This document shows, one piece after another, positions 1-8,436 of a stretch of 64,000 nucleotides of DNA. Numbering within the stretch: position 1 is the stretch's first letter; each line of letters begins with the position of its first letter. The notes under the pieces are model-generated. The model was not told where the DNA came from. It saw only the letters and a program-made list of their open reading frames with translations, and did not search any database. This DNA comes from an uncultured Collinsella sp. (GTDB lineage: Bacteria; Actinomycetota; Coriobacteriia; Coriobacteriales; Coriobacteriaceae). Position numbers and translations under genes: made by a program. The stretch is taken from positions 1-64,000 of the forward strand of contig UQIL01000010.1 in assembly GCA_900541025.1 (NCBI GenBank), given 5' to 3'.

Positions 1-972
1 GGCGGCGGAGCTGCGGGGGCCGGGTCTGCTGCGGGCTCGGCTGCCGGGTCTGCCGCTGACGGTGCCGCTGCCGAGCCGGTCGAGGTACACGTCGCCTCGC
101 TCAAGGGCCCGACGTCGATTGGGCTGGTGCAGTTTATGGACCAGGCGGCCGAAGGTGCCACGGATAACGAGTTCGACTTTGCGATCAACACTGCCGCCGA
201 CGAGATTGTGCCCAAGGTGATTCAGGGCGATATCGACATTGCCCTGGTGCCGGCCAACGTGGCGAGCGTGCTCTACAACAAGACCGAGGGCGCGGTGCAG
301 GTCATAGACATCAACACGCTGGGCGTGCTGAACGTTGTGACGGGCGACGCGAGTGTGGCCTCGTTTGGCGATCTGGCGGGCCATACTGTCTATATGACGG
401 GCAAGGGCACCACGCCGGAGTACGTCATGAACTACCTGTTGGAGCGCGCGGGCCTGACCGGCCAGGTGGCGCTTGAGTTTAAGAGCGAGCCCACCGAGGT
501 ACTGTCGGCGTTGCTTGCTGATCCGTCTGCCGTGGGCGTGCTGCCCGAGCCGTTCAAGACCGCTGCCATCGCAAAGAGCGAAGGCAGGCTGTCGGCTCCG
601 GTAAGTCTGACCGATGTGTGGGATGAGCTGGCAGGTGACACGGGTTCGCGCCTGCTGACGGGCGTGACCGTGGTGCGCCGTGCCTTTGCCGAGGAGCATC
701 CCGAGGTCGTGGCGGAATTCCTGAGCTGCCATGTTGCGAGCGTTGAGGCCGTGAACGCGGCGCCGGCGGACTGGGCTCAGGCCGTGGTCGATGCGGGTAT
801 CGTCGATAACGCCGCGATTGCCGAAAAGGCGATTCCCGGGTGCATGCTCGTGTGCCAGACGGGGAAGGATATGAAGGCGGCGCTCGGTGGGTACCTGCAG
901 GTGCTGGCCGATGCGGACGCGAGCGCCGTGGGCGGAAAGCTCCCGGCTGACGATTTCTACTACATGGAGTAG
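1..972 (+). CDS. ABC transporter substrate-binding protein (NitT/TauT-like), 5' end missing
   Basis: The reading frame is open from base 1, so the start and signal peptide lie outside the window. The first visible residues are a Gly/Ala/Ser-rich linker typical of the stretch after the lipobox of a lipoprotein. The rest resembles NMT1/SsuA-type periplasmic-binding proteins: a lobe beginning near VHVASLKGPTSIGLV, then a segment (VTGDASVASFGDLAGHTVYM) found in this family. It should bind a small organic ligand outside the membrane and deliver it to the transporter encoded 3 bases downstream. The ligand cannot be read from sequence; sulfonate, nitrate, thiamine precursor and others share the fold. 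Confidence 0.8.
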   Translation, partial: GGGAAGAGSAAGSAAGSAADGAAAEPVEVHVASLKGPTSIGLVQFMDQAAEGATDNEFDFAINTAADEIVPKVIQGDIDIALVPANVASVLYNKTEGAVQVIDINTLGVLNVVTGDASVASFGDLAGHTVYMTGKGTTPEYVMNYLLERAGLTGQVALEFKSEPTEVLSALLADPSAVGVLPEPFKTAAIAKSEGRLSAPVSLTDVWDELAGDTGSRLLTGVTVVRRAFAEEHPEVVAEFLSCHVASVEAVNAAPADWAQAVVDAGIVDNAAIAEKAIPGCMLVCQTGKDMKAALGGYLQVLADADASAVGGKLPADDFYYME

Positions 973-975
973 CCC

Positions 976-2352
976 GTGTGTGCGTTTGCTCGACACATGA
1001 CAAAGCGTATGAAGGCGGTGGCGGCAGCAGGTGCCGTTGCCGCCTTTTGGCTTGCCGTGTGGGTGCTGGTGGCGGGTCTCGTGGCGCAGCCGCTGATTTT
1101 GCCGGGGCCGGGCGCTGTTGTGGTGGCGTTGCTGCGGCTGGTGTGTGATGCCAACACGTGGGCGATTCTGGTGGGCTCAGGCGCACGAATCTTGGGCGGA
1201 CTGGCGCTTGCCGCGATCTGCGGCGGTGTACTGGCGGGAGTCTCAGTGCGGTCGCGGACGTTTGCCCGTCTGGTGGCGCCGGCGCTTTCGTTTGTAAAGG
1301 CGACGCCGGTTGCCTGCGTGGTGGTTCTGCTGCTCATTTGGCTGGGGTCGGCGCGCGTGAGCATTGCAGCGGTCTTTTTGATGGCGCTGCCGGGCGTGTA
1401 TTTTTCGCTGGTCGAGGGTTTGGCACAAGTGGATAAGCCGCTGGAGCAGATGTTTCGTCTGCATGGCGTGCGGGGTTGGCGACTGTTCTTCGCCCATACC
1501 TGGCGCGAAGTCCTGCCGTTTGTGCTTTCGTGCGCCCGCGCCGTGATCGGCATGAGCTGGAAGGCCGGCGTGGCGGCGGAGCTGATCGGTATGGCGACGG
1601 GCACCGTGGGCGAGCGCATCTATCAGGCGAAGCTGCTCATTGAGACGGCTGACCTGCTGGCGTGGACCGTGTTGGTCGTGGCGGCATCGTGGGCATGCGA
1701 GCGCGTGCTGGTGTGGCTGCTGCGGGCTTCGGGTTCCGTGGCATGGCGTGTTGCCGTGCGGGCGCATGGACATGGACTGCGCGGGCGTGCGGGGGGCGCG
1801 AGCGATGGCGCTTCGGCGGAGCTTGCGCTTGCCGTGGGCGATCGCGCGCCCTGGGCGCCGGCGCTGGACGGTCTGGTGCTCAACGTGCCCGCGGGTGGGC
1901 GTATCTGCGTGATGGGCGCCTCGGGCGTGGGCAAGTCGACGTTGCTTGCGCTGGCGGCGGGGGAGTGCACGCCGTGTTCCATGGTGTTTCAGGATGTGCG
2001 CCTGGCCGAGGACGCTTCTGCCCTGGATAACGTGCTAGTGTGCGCCGACGCGCGCGTGGACGCCTCGAGTGCCGCAGCCCTGTTGCGCCTGCTGGTGCCG
2101 GGGGTCGATGTACATGCTCGTGTGGCCGAGCTCTCGGGCGGGCAGCGCCGCCGTGTCGAGATTGCCCGCGCCCTGCTGTGTGGCGGCTGTGCTGTCATTC
2201 TGGATGAGCCCTTTACCGGCCTGGATGCCTCTGCGCGCGATGCGACGGCCGAGGCTGTGCTCGACTTGCTCGACGGTCGCATGCTGTTGCTTGCCACGCA
2301 CAATATCGCCGATGCTCGAGCCCTCGATATCTCGGACATCATCACGCTCTAA
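976..2352 (+). CDS. Fused ABC transporter: permease N-half and ATPase C-half
   Basis: One 458-residue frame joins two proteins that are normally separate. Residues about 15-250 are a BPD_transp_1-type permease with several hydrophobic segments and the coupling stretch near GMSWKAGVAAELIGMATG. Residues about 275-458 are an ABC ATPase: Walker A GASGVGKST, Q-loop VFQD, signature LSGGQRRRVE, Walker B VILDEPF, H-loop ATHN. Only about 15 residues separate Walker A from the Q-loop, so the usual beta-arm is missing. The GTG start lies 3 bases after the preceding stop, suggesting translational coupling; an ATG at 997 is an alternative. With the upstream binding protein this makes a two-gene importer. 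A sequencing frameshift that fused two genes is possible but both halves share one clean frame. Confidence 0.82.
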   Translation: MCAFARHMTKRMKAVAAAGAVAAFWLAVWVLVAGLVAQPLILPGPGAVVVALLRLVCDANTWAILVGSGARILGGLALAAICGGVLAGVSVRSRTFARLVAPALSFVKATPVACVVVLLLIWLGSARVSIAAVFLMALPGVYFSLVEGLAQVDKPLEQMFRLHGVRGWRLFFAHTWREVLPFVLSCARAVIGMSWKAGVAAELIGMATGTVGERIYQAKLLIETADLLAWTVLVVAASWACERVLVWLLRASGSVAWRVAVRAHGHGLRGRAGGASDGASAELALAVGDRAPWAPALDGLVLNVPAGGRICVMGASGVGKSTLLALAAGECTPCSMVFQDVRLAEDASALDNVLVCADARVDASSAAALLRLLVPGVDVHARVAELSGGQRRRVEIARALLCGGCAVILDEPFTGLDASARDATAEAVLDLLDGRMLLLATHNIADARALDISDIITL

Positions 2353-2382
2353 AAGCCATTTCAGGCGCTAACTCAACAATAA

Positions 2383-2412
2383 AATGATTCATTTTCTTCC
2401 GTCTCCATGGGG
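2383..2412 (+). repeat. Short interspersed repeat, family A, copy 1
   Basis: An imperfect copy of the unit seen at 2781 and twice at 14091-14168 (core TTCCTCCGTCYCC with a TGATYC start). It lies just after the ABC transporter gene, in the 227-base space before the relB-like gene. Confidence 0.55.
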
Positions 2413-2436
2413 TCTGGTATGGTATTCTATCTGCGG

Positions 2437-2466
2437 GGTAATACTTAGGAATACCAAGTAATACCA
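2437..2466. promoter_or_regulatory. Candidate operator with repeated GGTAATAC/AATACC half-sites
   Basis: The stretch holds GGTAATAC, GGAATACC and GTAATACC within 30 bases, and another GGTATTC lies at 2421. Clustered, partly inverted half-sites ahead of a ribbon-helix-helix antitoxin gene fit autoregulation of the RelB/DinJ type. No -35/-10 pair could be fixed with confidence. Confidence 0.35.
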
Positions 2467-2579
2467 ACGCCGTAGAAACAAACTCCAGATGCGGGCCAAT
2501 CGGGTTGCCTTCACAGCCCGTCGCCCAGCCGCGTGGCCCGCATCTATCCGCACCACCGTCGTTTCAAAAAGGAAACGCC

Positions 2580-2780
2580 ATGGCAGAACACATGACCCCG
2601 GTTGTCGCGAAGGTCTTGCCCGAGGAAAAGGCGGCCTTCGCGGCGGCAACCCAGCTCGTAGGCACCACGCCGTCCAACGCTATCCGCATGTTTATCGCCG
2701 CGTTCAATCGCTGCGGCACCTTTCCGTTCGACATTTCGCCCAACGGGGCCTTTGGCACTGCGCCCGATTCTCATCAATAA
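2580..2780 (+). CDS. Orphan RelB/DinJ-family antitoxin
   Basis: A 66-residue protein starting at an ATG preceded by AAAAAGGAAA. The segment LVGTTPSNAIRMFIAAFNRC, followed by GTFPFDI, matches the ribbon-helix-helix and C-terminal region of RelB/DinJ antitoxins, which bind DNA as dimers and neutralise a RelE/YafQ toxin. No toxin-like gene is adjacent: the next gene is a membrane protease. The gene sits between two direct copies of a short repeat (2383-2412 and 2781-2807). It may be a solitary regulator, an antitoxin acting on a distant toxin, or a remnant of a locus that lost its toxin. Confidence 0.75.
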   Translation: MAEHMTPVVAKVLPEEKAAFAAATQLVGTTPSNAIRMFIAAFNRCGTFPFDISPNGAFGTAPDSHQ

Positions 2781-2807
2781 GTGATCCGTTTTCCTCCGTC
2801 CCCATGG
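2781..2807 (+). repeat. Short interspersed repeat, family A, copy 2
   Basis: Begins GTGATCCGTTTTCCTCCGTC directly after the relB-like stop codon. Same orientation as the copy at 2383; near-identical to each arm of the hairpin at 14091-14168. Confidence 0.65.
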
Positions 2808-2863
2808 AATCAGCTCTCTGCCGAGTTGTGGTAGAACTAGGGAACGGTTTTGAGGAGGTTGGC

Positions 2864-3775
2864 ATGCTCAATGCGATGATTTGGGCGCTTGCCTGTTTTG
2901 GCGTTGTCGCTGCCGATATAGCCCTGAGCGTGGTTCTGTTTTCAGTTCTCGATGCCGTATCGGTGCTGACGGGCTATCCGATCGACAATCTCGATATCCA
3001 ATGGTTCCAGGCTGCCGCTCAGACGGCGTCGTTTTTGATGGCGCTGCTGTGGTGGCGTTATCTGTGGCCGCGCTCGTTTATGGCGCGCTGGCAGGGCGAG
3101 CGCCCGCTTGGCGGGGGAGCGCGTGGGGCGTGGAAACGCATCGCCTGCATTATCGTGATCGGCCTTGCCCTGCAGGTGGTCGTTGGCTACGTGACCGACG
3201 CTGTGCTGTCGCTGTTGCCCGAGGCGGCGGCCGATTACAGCGAGCTTGTCGAGGAGACGGGCATGGGCGACACGAGCTATCTGGCCGTCCTGACCACGGT
3301 GCTCGGCGCTCCGTTTTGCGAGGAACTGCTGGTGCGCGGTATCATTTTTGAGTTTTCGCTCCGAGCATTTAACCCGCGGTGCCGTCCGCTCTGGAAACGC
3401 CGGCGTCGCGCACGGGCGCAAGACGTCGCCATGGTGCCCTGGGCGGCCCCGAATACCTGGGGCGTCGCCGCGGCAATCGTACTGCAGGCGGCGGTCTTCG
3501 GCTTTATGCACATGAACTGGGTGCAGGGCTGCTATGCGGGCGCTGCCGGCCTCATTTTTGGCTGGGTGCTCGTGACGACCGGAAAGCTTCGCTATACGAT
3601 CCTGCTGCACTTTGCCTTTAACGCCGGGTCGTACCTCATGGGGCTGCTCTGGTTTGCGAACACGCCGTTCGACGTGGCAATTACGGTCGCTATCGCCGGC
3701 GTCATCCTCGTTGAGTCAATGCGCTCGCTGCGCCACGCGTGTGGGATGGACGCAGCGAGCGCACCGCTGCCCTAG
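2864..3775 (+). CDS. CPBP-family intramembrane metalloprotease
   Basis: A 303-residue polytopic membrane protein. The CPBP (Abi/CAAX-like) signature is present: EELLVRG (the EExxxR motif), FGFMHMNW (FxxxH) and HFAFN near the C-terminus, which together supply the glutamate and histidine metal ligands. Family members cleave prenylated or other peptides in the membrane; in Gram-positives some mature peptide pheromones or give bacteriocin immunity. The start is the ATG at 2864 with GAGGAGG 5 bases upstream; the in-frame extension further 5' would overlap the relB-like gene and is not believed. Its TAG stop shares the bases CTAG with the stop of the convergent ygiQ-like gene. Confidence 0.88.
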   Translation: MLNAMIWALACFGVVAADIALSVVLFSVLDAVSVLTGYPIDNLDIQWFQAAAQTASFLMALLWWRYLWPRSFMARWQGERPLGGGARGAWKRIACIIVIGLALQVVVGYVTDAVLSLLPEAAADYSELVEETGMGDTSYLAVLTTVLGAPFCEELLVRGIIFEFSLRAFNPRCRPLWKRRRRARAQDVAMVPWAAPNTWGVAAAIVLQAAVFGFMHMNWVQGCYAGAAGLIFGWVLVTTGKLRYTILLHFAFNAGSYLMGLLWFANTPFDVAITVAIAGVILVESMRSLRHACGMDAASAPLP

Positions 3776-5913
3776 TTGCGGCGACCGCCTCCGTTGGCAC
3801 CCTGGCGCCCCTGAGCTGCGCGGTTGCGGCCTGCGGTGTTTTGCGCGCGCGACATGCCGCCGTGGCCCTTGCTGCCCTTGGGCCCCTTGCCGGCGGCGCC
3901 AGCGCCACCATGCGGTTTGCCGCCCTTCTTACCGGTGCCATGCCCACCGCCAGCAGACGTCTCGCCCGGGCGTGGCGGCACGGGACGGATCAGGCAATGC
4001 TTGGTGTAGCCGATCAGGTCACGACGCCCGGCCTTTTCCAGCGCCTCGCGCACGAGCTTGTAGTTCTCGGGCTTGCGATACTGGATGAGCGCGCGCTGCA
4101 TGGCCTTCTCGTGCGGGTCGCGCGCCACATAGATCGGCTGCATGGTACGCGGATCTACGCCGGTGTAGTACATGCACGTCGACATGGTGGACGGCGTGGG
4201 GTAGAAGTCCTGCACCTGCTCGGGCATGTAGCCCATGTCGCGCACGGCTTCGGCAAGGTCCACGGCTTCCTTCATGGTTGAGCCGGGGTGGCTCGAGATC
4301 AGGTACGGCACCACATACTGCTTGAGTCCGTATTCGCGGTTCAAACGTTCAAATTTACGGCAGAACGCATCGTAGACGGCGCGGCTCGGCTTGCCCATCA
4401 CGGACAGTACCGCGTCGCTCACGTGTTCGGGCGCTACGCGCAGCTGGCCCGAGACATGATGCTCCAGCAGCTCGCGCAAAAACTCGTCCGAGGCATCGGC
4501 CATGGTGTAGTCAAAGCGGATGCCACTGCGGACAAAGACCTTCTTGACGCCCGGCAGCTGGCGCAGGTCGCGCAGCAGCTGCGTGTAGCCGCTCTCGTCG
4601 ACCACCATGTTCTTGCATACGCTCGGCCACAGGCAGCGTTTGTTCTTGCATACGCCGTGTTTGAGCTGCTTGTCGCAGGCGGGACGGCTAAAGTTGGCCG
4701 TCGGTCCACCCACGTCGTTGATATAGCCCTTAAACTCGGGATCGCGTGTGAGCAGCTCGGCCTCGCGCATGATCGAGTCGTGGCTGCGCATCTGCAGCAC
4801 GCGGCCCTGGTGGAAGGTGAGGGCGCAAAACGAGCACTCGCCAAAACAACCGCGGTTGGAGCTAATGGAAAACTTGATTTCGGCAAAGGCCGGCACGCCG
4901 CCCGCCGCGTCGTAATCGGGATGCCAGTCGCGTGCGTAGGGGAGCTCGGCGACCTCGTCCATCTCGTCGGTGGTGAGTGTCGCCGACGGCGGGTTCTGCA
5001 CCACATAGACGTTGTTGGGGTAGGGCTCTACCAGGCGATGTCCGGTGATGGGGTCCATATTCTGCTGCTGCACGTTAAAGCTGCGCGCGTAGTTGAGCTT
5101 GTCGGCGGCAAGGTCGTCCCAGCTGGGCAGCAGGTCGTAGTCGTAGACCTCATCGAGCGAACCCGTGCGGTAGACGGTGCCGTTGATATAGGTGATCTGA
5201 TCGACGGGCAGTCCCGCGTCGAGCGCGTCGGCGATCTCGACGATCGCGTGCTCGCCCATGCCGTAGATGAGGATGTCGGCGCCCGAGTCGAGCAGTACCG
5301 AGCGCTTGAGCTTGTCCTGCCAGTAGTCGTAGTGGGCCAAGCGACGCAGGCTCGCCTCGATGCCGCCGATAATGATGGGAGCGTCCTTGAACGTCTGGCG
5401 GATGAGGTTACCGTAGACCGTGACGGCACGGTTGGGGCGGTGACCTTCCTCGCCGCCGGGGGTATAGGCGTCGGTGTGGCGGCGGTGCTTGGTCACCGAA
5501 TAGTGGTTGACCATGGAGTCCATGTTGCCGGCACTGACGAGAAAGCCCAGGCGCGGCTCGCCGAGCACGGTGATGCTGGCGGGATCGGTCCAGTCGGGCT
5601 GGCAGATAATGCCCACTTTGTAGCCATGCGCGTCGAGGACGCGGCTGATGATGGCCATGCCAAAGCTGGGATGGTCCACGTAGGCGTCGCCGCAGATGTA
5701 GACAAAGTCGCACTGGTCCCAGCCGCGCGCATCCATGTCGGCACGACTGACGGGGAGGAACTTATCGCGACCCGGGCGCCAGGGGCGGGCGGGTGCTGCC
5801 GGGGTATGAGTGGGCTGGCCGCCCTGGGCCTTGCCGCCACGCTTTTGCTGCTGGCCGCGCTGGGCATGCTTGCCGTGCTGGTTGTGCTGAGCGTCCTGGG
5901 GCTTTTTTGCCAC
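3772..5913 (-). CDS. YgiQ family radical SAM protein
   Basis: A 713-residue protein from a GTG start at 5913 with GGGAGG upstream (on the minus strand). The N-terminal UPF0313 region precedes a radical SAM core with CFGECSFC near residue 355, which binds a 4Fe-4S cluster and S-adenosylmethionine, and the DUF3362-type C-terminal part follows. The last 60 or so residues are a Gly/Lys-rich disordered tail, and the first 40 are Gln/Lys/His-rich. The family is widespread but its reaction is unknown. An upstream in-frame ATG at 6081 lacks a ribosome site and would run through the hairpin at 5951. Confidence 0.9.
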   Translation of the reverse strand: MAKKPQDAQHNQHGKHAQRGQQQKRGGKAQGGQPTHTPAAPARPWRPGRDKFLPVSRADMDARGWDQCDFVYICGDAYVDHPSFGMAIISRVLDAHGYKVGIICQPDWTDPASITVLGEPRLGFLVSAGNMDSMVNHYSVTKHRRHTDAYTPGGEEGHRPNRAVTVYGNLIRQTFKDAPIIIGGIEASLRRLAHYDYWQDKLKRSVLLDSGADILIYGMGEHAIVEIADALDAGLPVDQITYINGTVYRTGSLDEVYDYDLLPSWDDLAADKLNYARSFNVQQQNMDPITGHRLVEPYPNNVYVVQNPPSATLTTDEMDEVAELPYARDWHPDYDAAGGVPAFAEIKFSISSNRGCFGECSFCALTFHQGRVLQMRSHDSIMREAELLTRDPEFKGYINDVGGPTANFSRPACDKQLKHGVCKNKRCLWPSVCKNMVVDESGYTQLLRDLRQLPGVKKVFVRSGIRFDYTMADASDEFLRELLEHHVSGQLRVAPEHVSDAVLSVMGKPSRAVYDAFCRKFERLNREYGLKQYVVPYLISSHPGSTMKEAVDLAEAVRDMGYMPEQVQDFYPTPSTMSTCMYYTGVDPRTMQPIYVARDPHEKAMQRALIQYRKPENYKLVREALEKAGRRDLIGYTKHCLIRPVPPRPGETSAGGGHGTGKKGGKPHGGAGAAGKGPKGSKGHGGMSRAQNTAGRNRAAQGRQGANGGGRRN

Positions 5914-5950
5914 GATTCCTCCCGTTGTTAGTATGCTGTACGTAATTGTA

Positions 5951-5985
5951 ACCAGTCTTTTTGGGACGGCGCTAAAAAGACTGGT
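5951..5985. repeat. Inverted repeat with GGGAC core between divergent genes
   Basis: ACCAGTCTTTTT and AAAAAGACTGGT flank a loop containing GGGACGG. The hairpin resembles the other GGGAC-cored palindromes of this window (9980, 14091, 24984). It lies in the 250-base space between the divergent ygiQ-like and DUF1275 genes; nothing else clear was seen there. Confidence 0.55.
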
Positions 5986-6163
5986 GGAGTACACGGGGCG
6001 TCGGGTGTCGGCGCCGCGCCCGCCGTTTGTTTCCAGACTGTGTATCCCCGTGTCGAAGGGGCTATCTCGCGCGCATGCCATGTTGTCAATGGGTTACAGT
6101 ATGAACGGCGGCTATATGTCCGCCAACGCACGAGAGAGTCGTCAACAAGGAGGATGCACGACG

Positions 6164-6880
6164 ATGCAGCGTGCCAAACAGATATCGGAGTCTATTGAGC
6201 TGGGCATCATCTTGGCGCTCGCCGGTGGCTTTATGGATGTGTATTCGTACATTGGGCGCGACCATGTTTTCGCAAACGCGCAGACGGGCAACATCCTGCT
6301 CGTGGGCGTGAGCATCTCGGAGGGCAACTGGGCGCTGGCGGGACGCTACTTCTTTCCCGTGGTGTCGTTTGCCGTGGGCATTATGCTTGCCGACCTGGTG
6401 CACGAGCGGTTTGGCAGTGTGATTCACTGGCGTCAGGTGACGGTGTTTTTTGAAGCCGTTATCTTGCTTGGCGTGAGCTTTATCCCCGGTGGCGGTTACA
6501 ACCTGCTCGCCAACTGTCTCACGTCGTTTGCCTGCGGCATGCAGGTTGAGAGCTTCCGCAAGATCCACGGTCACGGCATTGCCACGACGATGTGTATCGG
6601 CAACCTCCGTAATGCCTTGCAAAACGTGGACGACTACATCATCACCCATAGGCGTGGCTTTTTGGAAAACGGCCTGCTGTACTTTGGCGTGATTTTCACC
6701 TTTGTGTTTGGCGCCGTGCTGGGCAACTGGTGCATTGAGCGCATGGGCCTGCACGCCATTGCGGTGGCGAGCGTGCTGCTGTTTGTCGCGTTTGGCATTA
6801 TGTTTATCGACCGCGAGCGCGATTTGCGCTTTCGCTGGAAGCGCGCCTGCGAAGATTGGAAAGACGCCTGCCAAAAATAA
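6164..6880 (+). CDS. YoaK family (DUF1275) membrane protein
   Basis: A 238-residue membrane protein with about six hydrophobic segments. The N-terminal ALAGGFMDVYSYIGRDHVFANAQTGNILLVG is typical of the DUF1275/YoaK family (small integral membrane proteins of unknown transport role). The start is the ATG at 6164, with AAGGAGG ending 10 bases upstream; longer in-frame starts have no ribosome site. It is followed by a strong terminator, so it is probably monocistronic. Confidence 0.87.
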   Translation: MQRAKQISESIELGIILALAGGFMDVYSYIGRDHVFANAQTGNILLVGVSISEGNWALAGRYFFPVVSFAVGIMLADLVHERFGSVIHWRQVTVFFEAVILLGVSFIPGGGYNLLANCLTSFACGMQVESFRKIHGHGIATTMCIGNLRNALQNVDDYIITHRRGFLENGLLYFGVIFTFVFGAVLGNWCIERMGLHAIAVASVLLFVAFGIMFIDRERDLRFRWKRACEDWKDACQK

Positions 6881-6933
6881 CGGCAGGATATGGCAGGGGG
6901 CAGTTCCCTTGTCAGATAGATCGATAATGGGGA

Positions 6934-6964
6934 GGGGACGGCCATCTCGGCCGCCCCTTTTTTG
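6934..6964 (+). terminator. Rho-independent terminator after the DUF1275 gene
   Basis: GC-rich stem GGGGACGGCC / GGCCGCCCC with a short loop, followed by TTTTTT. Confidence 0.85.
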
Positions 6965-6994
6965 TTTAGTGGCCAGGCGGTGACGATACCAGTT

Positions 6995-7010
6995 GTTGAA
7001 ACGCTTTAAC
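6995..7010. promoter_or_regulatory. LacI-type operator candidate upstream of the fucO-like gene
   Basis: GTTGAAACGCTTTAAC is a near-palindrome around a central CG, the shape of operators bound by LacI/GalR-family regulators. A related GTTTCAAAAGCGTTA follows at 7037-7051. The regulator is not in the window. Confidence 0.3.
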
Positions 7011-7109
7011 ACCTTTGACGTTCTCACGTGCTTTTTGTTTCAAAAGCGTTAGGATGGGACTTATAGCGCGGGGCGTAATGGATGCCCCGCACACGATGGG
7101 AGGCTATCA

Positions 7110-8276
7110 ATGGCTAATCGTTTCGTTCTCAACACCATCTCTTATCATGGTTCCGGCGCCATCAAGGAGATCCCCGGCGAGCTCCAGCGTCGCGGCTACA
7201 AGAAGATCTTCGTCTGCTCCGACCCCGACCTGGTCAAGTTTGGCGTTACCGCTAAGGTGACCGACGAGCTCGACGCCGCCGGCATCGCTTGGAGCCTCTA
7301 CTCCGAGATCAAGCCCAACCCCACTATCCAGAACGTCAAGGACGGCGTCGAGGCCTTCAAGGCCGCCGAGGCTGACGCTATCGTGACCATTGGTGGTGGC
7401 TCCTCCATGGACACCGCCAAGGCTATCGGCATCATCATCAACAACCCCGAGTTCGCCGATGTCCGCAGCCTCGAGGGCGTTGCTCCCACTAAGAACCACG
7501 CCGTGTTCACCATCGCCGTGCCGACGACCGCCGGTACCGCCGCCGAGGTGACCATCAACTACGTCATCACCGACCCCGAGAAGGTTCGCAAGTTCGTGTG
7601 CGTCGACACCAACGACGCCCCCGAGGTCGCCGTCGTCGACCCCGACATGATGGCTTCCATGCCCGCCGGCCTGACCGCCTCCACTGGCATGGACGCTCTG
7701 ACCCACGCCATCGAGGGCTACACCACCAAGGGCGCTTGGGAGCTCTCCGACATGTTCCACTTTGAGGCTATTAAGCTGATCAGCGAGAACCTGCGCGACT
7801 CTGTCGCCGAGGCCAAGTCCGGTCAGCCCGGCTCCGGCCGCGAGGGCATGGCTCTTGGCCAGTATGTCGCCGGCATGGGCTTCTCCAACGTCGGCCTGGG
7901 CATCGACCACGCCATGGCTCACACCCTGTCCGCTCACTACGACACCCCGCACGGCGTTGCTTGCGCCATGCTGCTGCCGATCGCCATGGAGTTCAACAAG
8001 CCGGTTTGCGCCGAGCGCCTGGCCAAGGTTGCCGTCGCCATGGGCGTTGACACCTCGGGCATGAGCACCGCCGAGGCTGCCGACGCCGCTATCGCCGCCG
8101 TTAAGCAGCTTTCCGCCGACGTGAACATCCCGCACGTCTGCGAGGCCATGAAGGCTGACGAGATCGAGGTCCTGGCCAAGGACGCCATGGCCGACGCCTG
8201 CTTCCCGGGTAACCCGCGCGAGGCGACGCTCGACGACGTCATCGAGCTCTTCAAGAAGATCTGCCCGGCTGCCTAG
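7110..8276 (+). CDS. fucO: Iron-containing alcohol dehydrogenase, lactaldehyde reductase-like
   Basis: A 388-residue group III alcohol dehydrogenase, close in sequence to FucO (lactaldehyde:1,2-propanediol oxidoreductase): shared blocks include NNPEFADVRSLEG, PTTAGTAAEVTINYVITD and MALGQYVAGMGFSNVGLG. The NAD-binding GGGSSMDTAKA and metal ligands (Asp and His of MDALTHAIEG, His of IDHAMAH and TPHGV) are intact. In fucose or rhamnose fermentation it would reduce lactaldehyde to propanediol, using NADH, in the cytosol. No sugar-catabolic genes are nearby, so another aldehyde substrate is possible. Strongly C-ending codons suggest high expression. Ribosome site GGGAGG lies 7 bases before the ATG. 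Confidence 0.85.
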   Translation: MANRFVLNTISYHGSGAIKEIPGELQRRGYKKIFVCSDPDLVKFGVTAKVTDELDAAGIAWSLYSEIKPNPTIQNVKDGVEAFKAAEADAIVTIGGGSSMDTAKAIGIIINNPEFADVRSLEGVAPTKNHAVFTIAVPTTAGTAAEVTINYVITDPEKVRKFVCVDTNDAPEVAVVDPDMMASMPAGLTASTGMDALTHAIEGYTTKGAWELSDMFHFEAIKLISENLRDSVAEAKSGQPGSGREGMALGQYVAGMGFSNVGLGIDHAMAHTLSAHYDTPHGVACAMLLPIAMEFNKPVCAERLAKVAVAMGVDTSGMSTAEAADAAIAAVKQLSADVNIPHVCEAMKADEIEVLAKDAMADACFPGNPREATLDDVIELFKKICPAA

Positions 8277-8329
8277 CCCAGTTTGGTGGTCCTTCGCCCG
8301 TAGGTGTATGGTCTTTTGACGTGCCGCTG

Positions 8330-8361
8330 GCCCCGCCGTGCTACGCACGGCGGGGCTTTTT
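8330..8361 (+). terminator. Terminator after the fucO-like gene
   Basis: GCCCCGCCGTG / CACGGCGGGGC perfect stem with a short loop, then TTTTT. Confidence 0.9.
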
Positions 8362-8436
8362 GTGCTGCGTCGATGCCCTGAGACGGACAAAACCAAGGCG
8401 TACTGCCCGCTGCGGATAGGTGGTGCACTTCCCTGC

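Noticed and set aside
2489..2863. N-terminal extension of the CPBP protease frame
   Set aside because: It overlaps the relB-like gene in another frame and lacks a ribosome site, while GAGGAGG precedes the ATG at 2864.
4288..5931. A 547-codon plus-strand frame opposite the ygiQ-like gene
   Set aside because: It is antisense to a clearly coding radical SAM gene, has a biased composition caused by the high-GC codons on the other strand, and matches no family.
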